Below are positions 35,919-46,344 of a stretch of 64,000 bases of DNA, piece by piece. The position numbers were made by a program, and so were the translations under genes. The notes below the pieces were generated by a model. It saw only the letters and a program-made list of their open reading frames with translations, ran no database searches and had not been told where the DNA came from. Origin of the DNA: Polytrichum commune (taxonomy: Eukaryota > Streptophyta > Polytrichopsida > Polytrichales > Polytrichaceae); the NCBI GenBank assembly GCA_950295325.1, contig OX485804.1:2356001-2420000 (forward strand). Reading direction: 5' to 3'. How positions within the stretch are numbered: the first letter of the stretch is position 1; every line of letters starts with the position of its first letter.

Positions 35919-36287
35919 TATAGTGGAACAACCTATTCCAGACCAGGTTCCCATCGACAATTTATAGGGTAGCGCAATATCGATCCGATTGGGATTGAAT
36001 TTCGATTGGGTCAAAACCAATAGTGTCATGACACATGTCTTGGTTTTAAGTGCTAAAGTGAGGAGGAATGAGTGGTTGTGGCATACTCTAGACATTGGTA
36101 ATATGTGCGGGCCAACTTTTGGCTTTAAAAATCACAATAATTTCAATTCAAGGAATAAAATTACTGAAAAATTGCAGTCCTCCTTATTTCTATATTCCTA
36201 CATGGAAAAACATTTGCATTACCTTACACTTCTTCAAATTTGGCACAGAATCTCTCAAGTGGTCGGTTATGGACACCTCTACTCTAG
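35919..36287 (-). mobile_element. Family B element, copy B3
   Basis: The 369-bp copy is in reverse orientation, with ends TATAGTGGAACAACCTATTC and GGACACCTCTACTCTAG. Interior text 'cattggtaatatgtgcgggc' and 'ctaaagtgaggaggaatgag' is the complement of the B interior. With B2 it makes an inverted pair of about 780 bp. Confidence 0.75.
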
Positions 36288-36549
36288 AGCCAAGCGTTGG
36301 GGAGCTTCGTCGAGCCTCTTAAACAACAAACATTAAAAATGCACTTGACAAGTGTCCGTGCTGCAAACTTCACCCTTGCATTCACATTAGTCAAGGAAGT
36401 GGGAGGATAGGCTGGGATTGGAGCTCCCAACACCTGGATGTTGAGGGATCCACACAAAAAATGAAGCAGCTATTGACCCAAATGTCACGAACGCAAACAT
36501 CCACGTGGGCGTACCTTTTCCACTTGAAAACTTGAATTGTCTCCACACT

Positions 36550-36570
36550 AAGTTAAGTTAAGTTAAGTTA
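36550..36570. repeat. (AAGTT)4 microsatellite
   Basis: Four units of a 5-bp AAGTT/AGTTA repeat. Confidence 0.9.
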
Positions 36571-36712
36571 CTGTGGCCACGTGAGGTAAATTACCTGCAA
36601 GGTTATTCACAGCCACATAATGTTTTATATGTATATTGATGGCTCCAAGTCCGATATATGACAGCAGGATCGAATTTAAGGACGACTCATGTGTCCCTCC
36701 CTCCCGTCCCCT

Positions 36713-36752
36713 GGGGGGGTTGGATGCTCTATGGGTATCCAGCCGCCCCCCC
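36713..36752. repeat. G7/C7 stem-loop
   Basis: GGGGGGGTTGGAT is opposed by ATCCAGCCGCCCCCCC around a short loop, giving a very stable hairpin. CCCG-repeat sequence follows near 36820. It may be a transposon end or just simple sequence. Confidence 0.6.
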
Positions 36753-37194
36753 AAATCTTTTTAACTTATAGGCTCCCTGTTCCATTGTCCCCTCAACACG
36801 AGAATATTAGCCCTGCCTGCCCGCCCGCCCGCCTCCTGCTAGCCTTGCCTGCTGCCAACAAAAATCATAGCGAATGTGAACCAAAAATCATAGCTAGCGT
36901 TTGGTTTGAGGTGGTGCACCCACGATCCTACTAGAATTGCATGGTACACTAATTAGGGTAGGGCAAAGAAGGGTGCTAAAACTGCCACTTTATGCATTGA
37001 GCATAGCTACTATAATTGCATTGTTTAACAAACACAAATGTTTCTTGTTCGTGGTTGGAAGGGGTTTTCATTGCACCAAAATGTTTTTATTATTATTTTC
37101 TATGCAAAAGCCATAAGGGTTTAGAGTTTCATTGATTTTTACTTGTCAAGCTTGTCATTGTTGGGGCATGAACAATCTTCGTGCTGACATCAAA

Positions 37195-37572
37195 TAAGGT
37201 AGATGTGCCTAATTCGAATGCAACAATAATTTGAAAACTTGTATTGAGAGGATGCAGTTAGATGTGGATCGAAGAACTCGCACCAAATAGACACGTGCTA
37301 AAAAATAGAATGGACTACGTGCTAAAAAATGCTAATCATTCTAGGTCCAATTGTCAACATTATTGGATGGACCTATATGCCCGCTTAATGAACATGAAAT
37401 CTTCCACCTTTGTACTAAATGAGATAAGCATATGAGCTCTAAATATTATGAAGTAAACAACTATGGGAGTGATTTGGATTTGCTAATCATTTTGCACTAA
37501 TTGCGTGTTTCATATCGTGCGAGAAGTGGGTGTAGAGAGAGAAAATTATCCATCCAAGGCACGTGTACCTTA
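37195..37572 (+). mobile_element. Family R element, copy R6, reference copy
   Basis: The 378-bp copy has clear ends: TAAGGTAGATGTGCCTAATT on the left, and TAAGGTACACGTGCCTTGG reversed on the right. The interior order is 'cagttagatgtggatcgaag', 'ggtccaattgtcaacattat', 'aaatgagataagcatatgag', 'gatttggatttgctaatcat', 'catgtttcatatcgtg'. It codes for nothing. It is the best copy from which to define the family. Confidence 0.8.
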
Positions 37573-37605
37573 CCAACAAACAAACCCCAAATGGTGAGAT
37601 CTTCA

Positions 37606-38060
37606 CAAAAAGTATGTCATGCCAATGATTGTTGAGAGTTGCAAAGCTCAAGCAGCCGCGTTTCTCAATTTCCGCAAACTTATGGAAAGGGTCTAGGCCG
37701 AGTGGGAACTAGGGTCACTAAGTTAGGGTTCTCGACCTAGACTCGCTCGGGCCAATAAACTTGGTGGCACAAAGCCCCTTTGGGTAAAGCTACTTGTCAT
37801 TGCCGGAAGGACACAATCATCTCCCTTGCTTACATCACCACTACTCTACTAGAGCAATTTGCACCCAATATCAACGAACTCTGGGCGGTATGGTATTCGC
37901 ACAAAGCATGTCGTGCCAATGATTATTGAGGAGCCCAAGCATCGGCCATGTTTCTCAATTCCCGCAACTCAACTTCCGCACCAAAAGGCCGGGCCGGGCG
38001 GGCTGAGTAGGAATTAACATAGGGCTCACTAAATTAGGGCTTCTCGACCCACCTTATAGT
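37606..38060. repeat. Diverged tandem duplication, about 294-bp offset
   Basis: 'gtcatgccaatgattgttga' at 37617 recurs as 'gtcgtgccaatgattattga' at 37911. Both are followed by an AAGC..., GTTTCTCAATT, GGGCTCACTAA/GGGTCACTAAG and TTCTCGACC series. The second unit has an added GGCCGGGCCGGGCGGGC stretch. Origin unknown. Confidence 0.7.
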
Positions 38061-38169
38061 AGCCTTGCTCTCAGGGCAAATACTTATTAGCCGGAAGTGC
38101 GATCTGTGTGAACCCCTGGGCATGAAAAACATGGTGGGAAAGAGCCGGCCCCGAATGCGGAATGAAGGG

Positions 38170-38519
38170 CCGGGCATGCCCAGGGCTAGATCACATCTTC
38201 ATTTCGCTAAGTCCCGCCCTTCCCACGCCTTTTTCATTATCCGGTCTTCCTGCCCGCACCTGCATGGGAACTCTTCCTTGTTGGGAACCAATGTGATAAT
38301 AGTCAATCAAAAATTATAAATATTCAAGTTAATCGATGGAGTTCTTTCACATGTCAAAAGAGCTTAATGGCTTAAGTGACCATGTATTGTTACATTGATT
38401 CCCAACGGAATGGAGTTTCCCACGTAGGTGCAGGCAGGATGATTGGACAATGAAGGAGGTGTAAGAGGGACGGGACCTAGCCGAATGAAGATGTGATCTA
38501 GCCCGGAACGTGGGGCATC
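38170..38519. repeat. Long inverted repeat, about 135-140 bp arms
   Basis: The left arm at 38170-38304 (CTAGATCACATCTTCATT, CTGCCCGCACCTGCATGGGA, TTGGGAACCAATGT) is matched in reverse at 38378-38519 (ACATTGATTCCCAA, CCCACGTAGGTGCAGGCAGG, AATGAAGATGTGATCTAG), with about 74 bp between. Similarity is about 80% by eye. Frames on opposite strands show the same ARSHLH...SRPS text because the arms are copies. Possibly a foldback transposon. Confidence 0.75.
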
Positions 38520-38589
38520 TCAATATACATATATCTTTGTCTTTACTTATTAAGGTTTTTGGGTACATATATATATTGCGGCGTCTCAA

Positions 38590-39110
38590 TATGAACATCC
38601 TCCTATGGCAGGTGGCCCATGTGTCTGGAGCCTTTTCCAAGAGCTTTCAGTTAGTGAGAGCGCGAGGAGCAGGTGTTGATTGATACCTAATAACTTGTGC
38701 CTCGGAAGGCGAGCCCCGGGCCAGGCCAAAATCAAGGCTTCGATAAAGGCAATTGGGAGGAGGCCTCCTCGGGGCTGTTGCGACCACAACCCATAATTGG
38801 CCTGCTTTTTTATTCCGGTGCTTGTGCAATTCACCCCCTTCTCATCAGGGATTGAGGCAAGTTTCCCACGGCTAATTTAGCCTCCAATTGCTCGAATGGG
38901 AACCCGGCCGTCGAGCCGGCTGCTCCATTTATCATAGAATCGGCCCTCATTTGAATTTTCGAAAAGGGGAAAAAAACACCTTTACGAAGCATCGATCCAT
39001 CCGTCCATTCGTTCCAACTCAAAACTCCCTCCCTCCCAAAAGCCTTCACTTCTCGAACCACGCACAAGATTTCAGCACGAGAAGTAGTTCAAACTCAGTC
39101 GTCCACTAGC
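38590..39110 (-). other. GC/CpG-rich block with overlapping frames
   Basis: This stretch is richer in CG dinucleotides and GC than its surroundings. Its minus strand has successive open frames: 38831-39067 (ends GNLPQSLMRRG) and 38586-38834 or 38647-38829 downstream. The first includes GAAGSTAGFPFEQLEAKLAV, which looks like ordered protein. The break between frames falls at 38831. I cannot name a family. It may be a decayed gene, an organelle-derived insert, or unmethylated regulatory DNA. Confidence 0.3.
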
Positions 39111-39950
39111 TTTCGATTTCAAACACTTCCAACTCGATTGCTCATAACTTATAAAGCCCACCACAAATTAAGCACATGATTCCGGGACCACTTGTTTGAG
39201 TGTGTGCCATAGCAACAACGAGCCTTTTAATCAGGACAAAATGGGCGCTAATGTTGTGGGACTCATGAGACAAATGACATTTGACCAACCTCCATTCCCT
39301 AACAAACAGAAACCGATACTAAAATCGCATCTTATTGCAGGAAGCATAAAGGCACGTATTTATACTTTGATGATTAGCTTTCATTCTCCCAACAATTCAA
39401 AAGTGAGCATGGCAATTCTTCATATGTGACAACAATGATCCGATACCCGTGGTAGGTATTTGAGTCTAGGTCATTAATATGAGCAAATTTAAAATTTGTA
39501 GTTTATAATATCAAGAAATAAATCTGAATCCCCTTCCATATGACACCTTGCGACGTAGAATGGGCCTCTTGGACCTTTCGGATAACCCCGTAAGGTCCAG
39601 TTGTTTAATATGCACTGAAAAAACATGATTAAGCTTGAGGTACACTCCCTCAAACCACAACAAGAATCATAAGATTAGACTATATTCTAAAAAGATTGTT
39701 AACCATCATGAGTTAGTGGTCATTTAAAACGATAGATAATAATACTCACTTTGATCGCTTATAACTTTTGCATCTCAACTCTAATCCTACAACTTGCTAT
39801 GACAATCTCCATCTTCACAATTGCTAACTGGATGATACAATTCATGATACACAACATGGAACCCTCCAAGCTCATACAATTGCAAATGCACCATGTCTAT
39901 ACCGAAACCGACATCCCATTTCTCACTAACAACCATCCCAAACAATACCA
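39111..39950. other. Intergenic, no supported gene
   Basis: AT-rich, with no repeat boundary or gene recognised. Confidence 0.45.
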
Positions 39951-40480
39951 CTACACCGTTTTTGGCATTTAGTGTCACGTACATTATTTGCGAAGGGCCC
40001 AAACTAGATGCCTAGAGGTCTTAAAGTGTCACGCCTGCTAATTGCCAATCTAATTTTGTTTGTGAACATAAGTAACTTCTTTAAGTGAAATAAATATTTA
40101 GAGCAACACATTGGGATACTTTAGATGATAGTCTTGTGTTTTAGTATGCAAGGGGAAGATAGTTTTGAGAGTAATAATGTCAAGTGTCGTGTATTTACAT
40201 TTTAGCATACAAGAGGAAGATATTCTTGAGCATACTAATGACATGTGTCATTTGTGTACACTCTATTTAACTTGTAGACCATTGTGTAGCATAGGCATGC
40301 ACCTCATAGTTCTATTGAACATACTCATGCCGAGATATTAGTAAGGGCACTTGGATACCAAGTGTCGTGAGGTGACACTTTTAGTGATTTTTTTAGTCAT
40401 TAGTGTAACCTAGCAAATGCCTCGAAATAGGGTAAGTGGCACTATTACGCACGTGACACTAAATATCATAAATGGTGTAG
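39951..40480 (+). mobile_element. Family A element, copy A3, reference copy
   Basis: The 530-bp copy has ends CTACACCGTTTTTGGCATTT and, reversed, CTACACCATTTATGATATTT. Subterminal TTTAGTGTCACGT is present at both ends. 'CTAGATGCCTAGAGGTCT' is shared with A1 and A2. It carries two of the 60-odd-bp TTAGTATGCAAGRGGAAGAT subrepeats where A1 has three. It encodes no protein. Confidence 0.8.
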
Positions 40481-40607
40481 CTCTCATATGTTAATACTTT
40501 TGTTCACAAAATCTAGCAATTCATATAGTGGTAGCTTAGTTGTTTATTTACTATTGCCAATACAAAACTAAATGTCACATGACATATTTATATCCTCTAA
40601 GCATAGC

Positions 40608-40665
40608 CAAGGGTTTTGAACTCAAGATCTCACCACTCCCAAATGGCCGCCTTAGCCACCAACAC
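40608..40665 (-). mobile_element. Possible tRNA-derived SINE head
   Basis: On the minus strand TGGTGGCTAAGGCGG (A-box-like) is followed by GAGTTCAAAACCC (B-box-like). The inner text GAGTGGTGAGATCTTGAGTT is typical of tRNA-related SINE heads. No 3' end was recognised. Confidence 0.5.
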
Positions 40666-41452
40666 CACTCACAATTGAAATTCCTCACTACAAGAACCAT
40701 CTTTGAGGTCACTTGAAGTCCTCAGATTCATAATATATTTTTCACATTCAAAACATGTTATGTAAGTGCAAATTGATTTTATTCTATCAATATTTTCACT
40801 ACATGGTTGACCCCACTAGTGGTTCTCCTTAATGCGGCACATATAGTGAGGTTGCCCAATTGTGCTAGAAATCACATAGGCACGATAGTGGCTTTGACCA
40901 CTTTCTCCCACTTTTCTGTGAAATATTGATCCCAGTGACATGGCCCATTGGACTGACACATGAGCCTTGTAGCATTACCATTAAACCCCCAACTGGGACT
41001 CGTCACGCATAAAAATGTCTACTTTATTGTTGTTGGGCCAGTATCATCTTATTCTAAGACGATATTGGCATGCATATTTGACAATGTATGGGTTTACGAT
41101 ATTGATGGAGTTTACATATATACCATGCAAGAACCTTCGTCCCTAGGTAGAATCCTTGTACTATACATATGGTTGAGTGTTAGTGAACTAAACAATAACT
41201 TGGGTATACAAAGATTCTCTCACCTTATCATACCCATCAATTATCAATATTTGAATTGTATTGCAATTTTGAATCCCACGGGTAGGTCCCTTGATACCAT
41301 TATTGACGTTCATTATTGATGCATTCACTTACACACCCGTCTAATATTGGACGTACATACATGTCCAACCTTGAGATAAAGCCAACCCTTGGATTAGAAA
41401 CATCTCAAAGCCAATAAGCATCTCCAATTCCCAACATTGTCTACACCTCTAA
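40666..41452. other. Intergenic, no supported gene
   Basis: A 119-codon plus-strand frame at 40960-41319 has no recognisable motif and no clear start or splice context. Nothing else stands out. Confidence 0.4.
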
Positions 41453-41697
41453 CCCCATGCCCACACTAGGGCCAGTTGTTGGTTTTGTGCAGTAGCAAGA
41501 GTCCCACTTCATAGGGAAAGTGCATCTCTTTCTCAAAATTTTCTGCTAGCAATAAGGATTCTTTTGTCCTCCTCATAATAACAACATTGGATGTAATATA
41601 CTGCAAATTCGTTAGCATATACGAGACAAGAACTCCTATGAAGATGAAAAATCCCCCATTGTTGTGAGCCAGTCGTTGGTCCTAGTGTGGGCATAGT
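41453..41697 (+). mobile_element. Family F MITE, copy F1
   Basis: The element is about 245 bp. It starts CCCCATGCCCACACTAGGGC and ends with the reverse complement of CTATGCCCACACTAGGACCA. Interior 'gggaaagtgcatctctttc' and 'attcttttgtcctcctca' match F2. No protein is encoded. Confidence 0.75.
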
Positions 41698-43697
41698 ATA
41701 AGTCGTTAATGTGCTAATGGTGTGATGCCATCAATAACAAGTAATGGTTGCGAGATCATCCATAGTGCCATCTTGGTTGGGAAAGGGACGGTAAGCAATA
41801 GTGCACAAAATCCATCGTATGTACGGACATTTGGTGCAATTCTAGAAACGGAAGCAAGATTTGCTACTAGGGAGTTTCCACAACTTGTTTCGTGTTCTTA
41901 TGTGCAAGTGAATGAAGTTGCCTCAACACTTGGGCATACTAGGAGAGTGTGTACCTTGGTTCATAATTGCCACCGAGAGCCCCACATGTTTTCTCTAAAT
42001 TTAAAAGAGAAACCATGATACAAGAATAGATAGATGCACGTCTTGTTCGGTTTTGTTTCAATTTGATGTAAAATAAAATTTAAATAAACTTTCTGAAGCA
42101 TAGAAGGTCATCAAGACTTGGAGGAAGCAAGTTCAACCATCTTTAGAAGTGTGGAAACACCCCGAACCAATCATGTTCCAAAAATTGACATTCAAGCTCA
42201 TTGTGAGAGACATTCATCATGAACGAATACCACCTCTAGAACAGAAATTCAAATTCTCACAACAGTGTATATCATTCATTCATTCATTCATTCATATATA
42301 CATACACACACACATACATACATAATATTATTGAGGGTTTTCATTCATCCCATCATCCATAATTTAAGGATACTAGGAGTTTCAATAGTTACCCCAACTT
42401 GGCATTTCCATCTTTTTGATTGTTGAATCTTCGAAACAAAGTTTGAGAGAAAGATAAAATTTCTCCCAATTTTTCATAATGGACTTGATTTTTACATACA
42501 CATGGTTGAGCATGAAAACATGTTGATGATAGGTGGGTTGAAATGCCCTAAACAACAAGGTGGTATAAAAGTTCCAAGTTCATTGAGAGGCACCCGGTAG
42601 TAATGAAGGGTTAAATTTGTGATCACATGCTCTGCATTAGGATCATAGACAAAATAAACTCAATGGCAACATGTTCAAAATTTTAACATGGGTGATCACA
42701 AGCTCGATGATTATTTTATTTCATTTCATTTTATTAATGCAAGCTCCTCAATGCCAATATTGAGGAGGATGAGGAATCGGATAAGCACCTCACATGTCAA
42801 TCGCAAGGGCCATTGACAATAAAAATCCACTAGTGGTTGGGTTTTCCTATTCAAAAAAAAGTAAAAGTAAAAAGCCAAAAGTTGTCTCCATTTTTTTTTA
42901 TTGAAAAGAAGGAATAGTGTTGACTAGTGGATTAGTCTATGTACTAAGGACGCTAGAGTTCCAAATACGTACACAAATCCCCTTCAAAGGTGGATACCAA
43001 AAAAATCAACATACACATTATTCATATAGAAAAACAATACTTTTCAAAATTAGGTCCAAATTGTTGACTAGTTTGCCATAGAAGACATATATGTTAAGAA
43101 GGTTATTCATTGGAGCTCCGAAAGCAATTTGATCTATCAAAAGTAGATCAAATTCATTACGGAAAAATGTTTCGGGACTCTTTTATGCAAAGCCTATAAA
43201 AATATTTCCTACAACAAAACAATGATAACACCTCATGTACATTAGAATGCATTTTAAGAATGTATGTGGCATATAATGCAAAATAAAAAATAAAATAAAA
43301 TGGTTGACCAAGATCTTTCATGTGGTTGCTAAGTCATTTTTGGAAGTTACCGAGTCCAAGTACACCACTTATCGAATGGCAAGGATGGACGAGCAACGTG
43401 GATGGAGAATAGCATGAACCACATCACAAAAGCTATGTGCTGAAAATTAGAGTGGATGGAAAGTGAAACCTTGATGGATGTTGTTGACACTTATTCAAGA
43501 TTCTATTGCCATTAAAACATCACTAATCGCATAGAAAAAGTGATCCTAAAGTTGGACATTATATGACTTAGATTACAACGACTCGAATCGAGTTTGTACG
43601 GGGATTTTTTATTTTTATTTTTAAAAAGGGTAAATTATTCAGTATACTTCACATTACCTTTGCTCAACATTGAAGGTAACTACGGACTCTTTGAATC
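41698..43697. other. Intergenic, no supported gene
   Basis: Two kb with no gene. The 98-codon plus-strand frame at 41722-42018 has no recognisable motif. Near 42272-42325 an ATTC / ATAC / AC simple-repeat cluster occurs. The rest is AT-rich with A runs. Confidence 0.45.
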
Positions 43698-43759
43698 TAA
43701 GGTGGAGATGTCTAATTCGGCTACTATGCTTAGTTGGACATCTATATTTGAGTGATATG

Positions 43760-44340
43760 GATGGAAGCATGGTAAAGTGGATAGTCTCATGATCTTATCT
43801 TGTGTTCAAGTGAAGGTGATTCAAAACTATACACTAACTTTGAATTTTTATGGAAAATAAAATAAAAATCATGAACATTCAAAAAACCTATTGGCTTACA
43901 AAGTCAAGTGATTTATGATGACAAAAAGAAATTTCGAGAAAAATCTACATATTTAAAAAGACGGGTGCAAGTGGTGTGCAAGTAGGTCATATTCAACAAG
44001 TAATTGTCTAAAATTTGTTTAAAATATGATAAACGTGATGGTTTTCTACAAATTTTTGTGATGACAACCTCGAGTATATAATGAGTCCAAGAAATATGAA
44101 GGGAAAAAAAATCCTACTTCAAAAAAATCAAGGTTGTGAAATTTACGTTCAAATTAGATTCAATCATGTGCTTTTCAACATCACTTTTAATAATTAGTTT
44201 TGAAGATCTCGACATGGAAGGTCATCATGAGGAAAACGAATCCAACTTTGCTACTACCTTTAGGCCTTTGACTAGAAGAAAAAAAATATGGCTTTAGTAT
44301 ACTAGAGCACTATTTTGGTCCACTTTACCATGCTTGCACC
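43760..44340. mobile_element. Family K element, copy K1, inside R7
   Basis: GGAAGCATGGTAAAGTGG at 43763 faces CCACTTTACCATGCTTGCAC at 44320-44339; 15 bp are exact (AGCATGGTAAAGTGG). The interior has 'agtgaaggtgattcaaaact' shared with 26.5 kb. At about 580 bp, with no protein. The insertion point is defined by the break in R7, but no clear target duplication was seen. Confidence 0.6.
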
Positions 44341-44534
44341 TGTGTGTGATTGAGTGTGGTTCCAAGAACAAATACCACAAACACATTTGATCTAAAAGGA
44401 TCGGACTTTGAGCAAAAAAACATGACTACCCATTCTAGATTCAATGGTCAACGTATTTGGGAAAACCTAACTAACACAATTTAATAAACACAAGATTCTT
44501 CACTTTGATAATAAATAAGATATTCATATGAGCT

Positions 44535-44832
44535 CAATGTCTAGGAATATTTTTGGGCATAATCGGCCAAGATCCTAGTGTTTCCAAGTCCAACAAGTAC
44601 ATGTTGACATCTTTTGGTTTTTCTTTATTGATTTGACGTAAATACTTTAAATTCGTCCAAAATGATTGACAACTTCCCTAGAGTCTTGGACTTCAATCAA
44701 CCCTAAACCCTAAACCCTTGAGGCCCAAGACCCTAAACCTAACTCCAAACCCTAGGGGTTGAATTTGAGAAGTAGGGTTTAGAGTTAGGTTTAGAGTTCC
44801 TGTAGCTAGTGTTTGGTTCTCCCCATTCATTG
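44535..44832 (+). mobile_element. Family D hAT-like MITE, copy D3, inside R7
   Basis: The 298-bp element starts CAATG and ends CATTG. It is bounded on each side by the identical octamer TATGAGCT (44527-44534 and 44833-44840). An 8-bp duplication with CARTG ends is the hAT signature. The interior follows D1 and D2 ('TTTGGGCATAATCGG') but carries an extra block of telomere-like text and an inverted repeat (44701-44796). It is younger than R7. Confidence 0.85.
44701..44796. repeat. Telomere-like CCCTAAA units and hairpin inside D3
   Basis: CCCTAAACCCTAAACCC at 44701-44717 is two units of the plant telomere repeat plus a partial one. From 44731 CCCTAAACCTAACTCCAAAC(CCTA) faces TAGGGTTTAGAGTTAGGTTT(AGAG) at 44773-44796, 22 of 24 positions matching. 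D1 and D2 lack this block. Confidence 0.8.
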
Positions 44833-44903
44833 TATGAGCTCTAAAATTTATGAGAAAAATGGCTTTGGCCTCGATTTGGATTTGCTGATCATCTCGTACT
44901 AAA

Positions 44904-45297
44904 GTAGAAAAACGGAAAATGAGGACAATAAGTTGATTCGGCCATAAAGAGAGGCTTTAAAATTTTATGCAATATTTTAAGAGATGGATTAGAGGAAATG
45001 AGGAATGCAAGTTGTTTCATAATTTCATTCCGTGTAAATAATTAGTTACATGTTCCCAAGAAAGACTCTATTTGTACAATAGAATCTTTTTAATTTGGGC
45101 ATCAAAATATCATACTCTGCATACAAATGCACACAAAATGGCTACCTCAATGGTACCTAAAAGTGATCCTAAGTGGTGTGAAACATGACCTTTCTAGCCA
45201 ATCACTACATCCTTTCCAAGCCGCCACTTTACAATCAACCATTTTAGGTTCACACAAGAATCATCATACTCTTAGTCAAGTACACCAATACATTTGA
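44904..45297. other. Intergenic, no supported gene
   Basis: AT-rich. No frame or repeat boundary recognised. Confidence 0.4.
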
Positions 45298-45599
45298 AGC
45301 ACCTATTCCCAATCAGGACCTCATCAGGAACATATAGGGTGCCATAATTTCGCTAAAGTTGGGACTGGCTTTTGATCATGCTAGAACCAATAGTGATATA
45401 ACATATTGTCCCTAGTTTTGATACTAAAGTGAGGAGGATTGAATGGTTACGGTAGACTCTAGACATTGGTAACATGTTGGGACCAACTTTTGACTTCAAA
45501 ACTTTTGACTTAAAGAATAAAGTTACCAAAAAATTTGCAGTTCTCCAAGTCTGGCGCGGAATCCTCTGAAGTGATCGATTATGGGCGCATGTAATCTAG
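45298..45599 (-). mobile_element. Family B element, copy B4 (internally shortened)
   Basis: In reverse orientation it starts GCACCTATTCCCAATCAGGA and ends GATTATGGGCGCATGTAATC. It holds 'tagtgatataacatattgtc' and 'attggtaacatg' as the B complement. The 302-bp length against 370-406 bp indicates a loss near the middle. Confidence 0.65.
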
Positions 45600-45927
45600 T
45601 GGTCATCTACCCATTTCTATTTGTCCACCTTAATCCCGTGTTTCATACCCTAGGAGTTTTGGGCTATTGGGGGAAAGGGGGGGGGGGGAGAGTAACCATT
45701 TTAAGACCCATCTAACCTCAATGTGGTCCCAAGTAAGAACACATATTATAACACGGAGGTTGTCATCTGACGGCCCACACTGCAAGCAGCATCCCATCAC
45801 CTGGCCCGTCTTTTCACAAATGGCTTTCTCAGTGATGAAACTTATTAACTTGCGATGATGATGATGATAATGATCATAATAATTGCCTAGTGGTTTTTTT
45901 CCCGTACTGGTTGAAAACTTACACTGA

Positions 45928-45963
<36 letters not shown>
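45928..45963. repeat. (TC)n then (AT)n microsatellite
   Basis: TC units run from 45928 to 45954 and pass directly into AT units to about 45963. They precede a T-rich stretch ending TCCTCCTGCAG at 46009. Confidence 0.9.
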
Positions 45964-46009
45964 GTTTATTTTTTGTTTCCTTATTTTTGTTTATTTTTCC
46001 TCCTGCAGG

Positions 46010-46124
46010 CAAGTCCCTTTTTTGGAACTAACCGGATCTGCGTCAACGCTACAGTGGAGTCGTGTCCTCACAGATACGTGCCAATAGATTGTGATGTTTC
46101 TGTGTTTGTGCTTTATGTATAAGC
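46010..46124 (+). other. Possible terminal exon after a strong 3' splice site
   Basis: A T-rich run ending TCCTCCTGCAG/G (46009/46010) is a good plant acceptor. The next 114 bases read open for 37 residues (start ASPFFGTNRICVN, end SVFVLYV) before TAA. No matching upstream exon was found and the peptide is not recognised. It may be chance. Confidence 0.2.
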
Positions 46125-46344
46125 AAACCAAATACAACGTACGGCTTTCCCGAAAGAAAGAAAGAAATAAACTAAAACTATTTCAATTAACTTCCGGCAA
46201 ATATGCTCTGTTGTAACATGCTAGGCATTTGTGATGACTGAGGTCAAGGCATCCATAGTCGACTAGGTCCATTTAACCGCTTACTGGGGTCATGTACTAC
46301 CAGCATGGATGAAGCCTTTTTTCTTTTTTTTTAGGAGAACGAAG

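Larger units (their letters stand above)
43698..44903 (+). mobile_element. Family R element, copy R7, split by two insertions
   Basis: R sequence begins TAAGGTGGAGATGTCTAATT at 43698 and stops at about 43759 after ATTTGAGTGATATG. It resumes at about 44341 with TGTGATTGAGTGTGGTTCC, pauses at 44534 and continues at 44833 with TCTAAAATTTATGAG and 'gatttggatttgctgatcat'. Joining these pieces restores the R order seen in R6. The right terminus is lost near 44903. The two interruptions are annotated as K1 and D3. Confidence 0.7.

Noticed and set aside
39951-40480. Family A as a CACTA element
   Set aside because: CACTA precedes only the left end of A3; other ends read TACACC without it, so the match is by chance.
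41722-42018. 98-codon plus-strand frame as a gene
   Set aside because: No recognisable motif, splice signals or homologous copy in the window.
44701-44717. Interstitial telomere from an old chromosome end
   Set aside because: Only two full CCCTAAA units, inside a transposon copy with its own boundaries.
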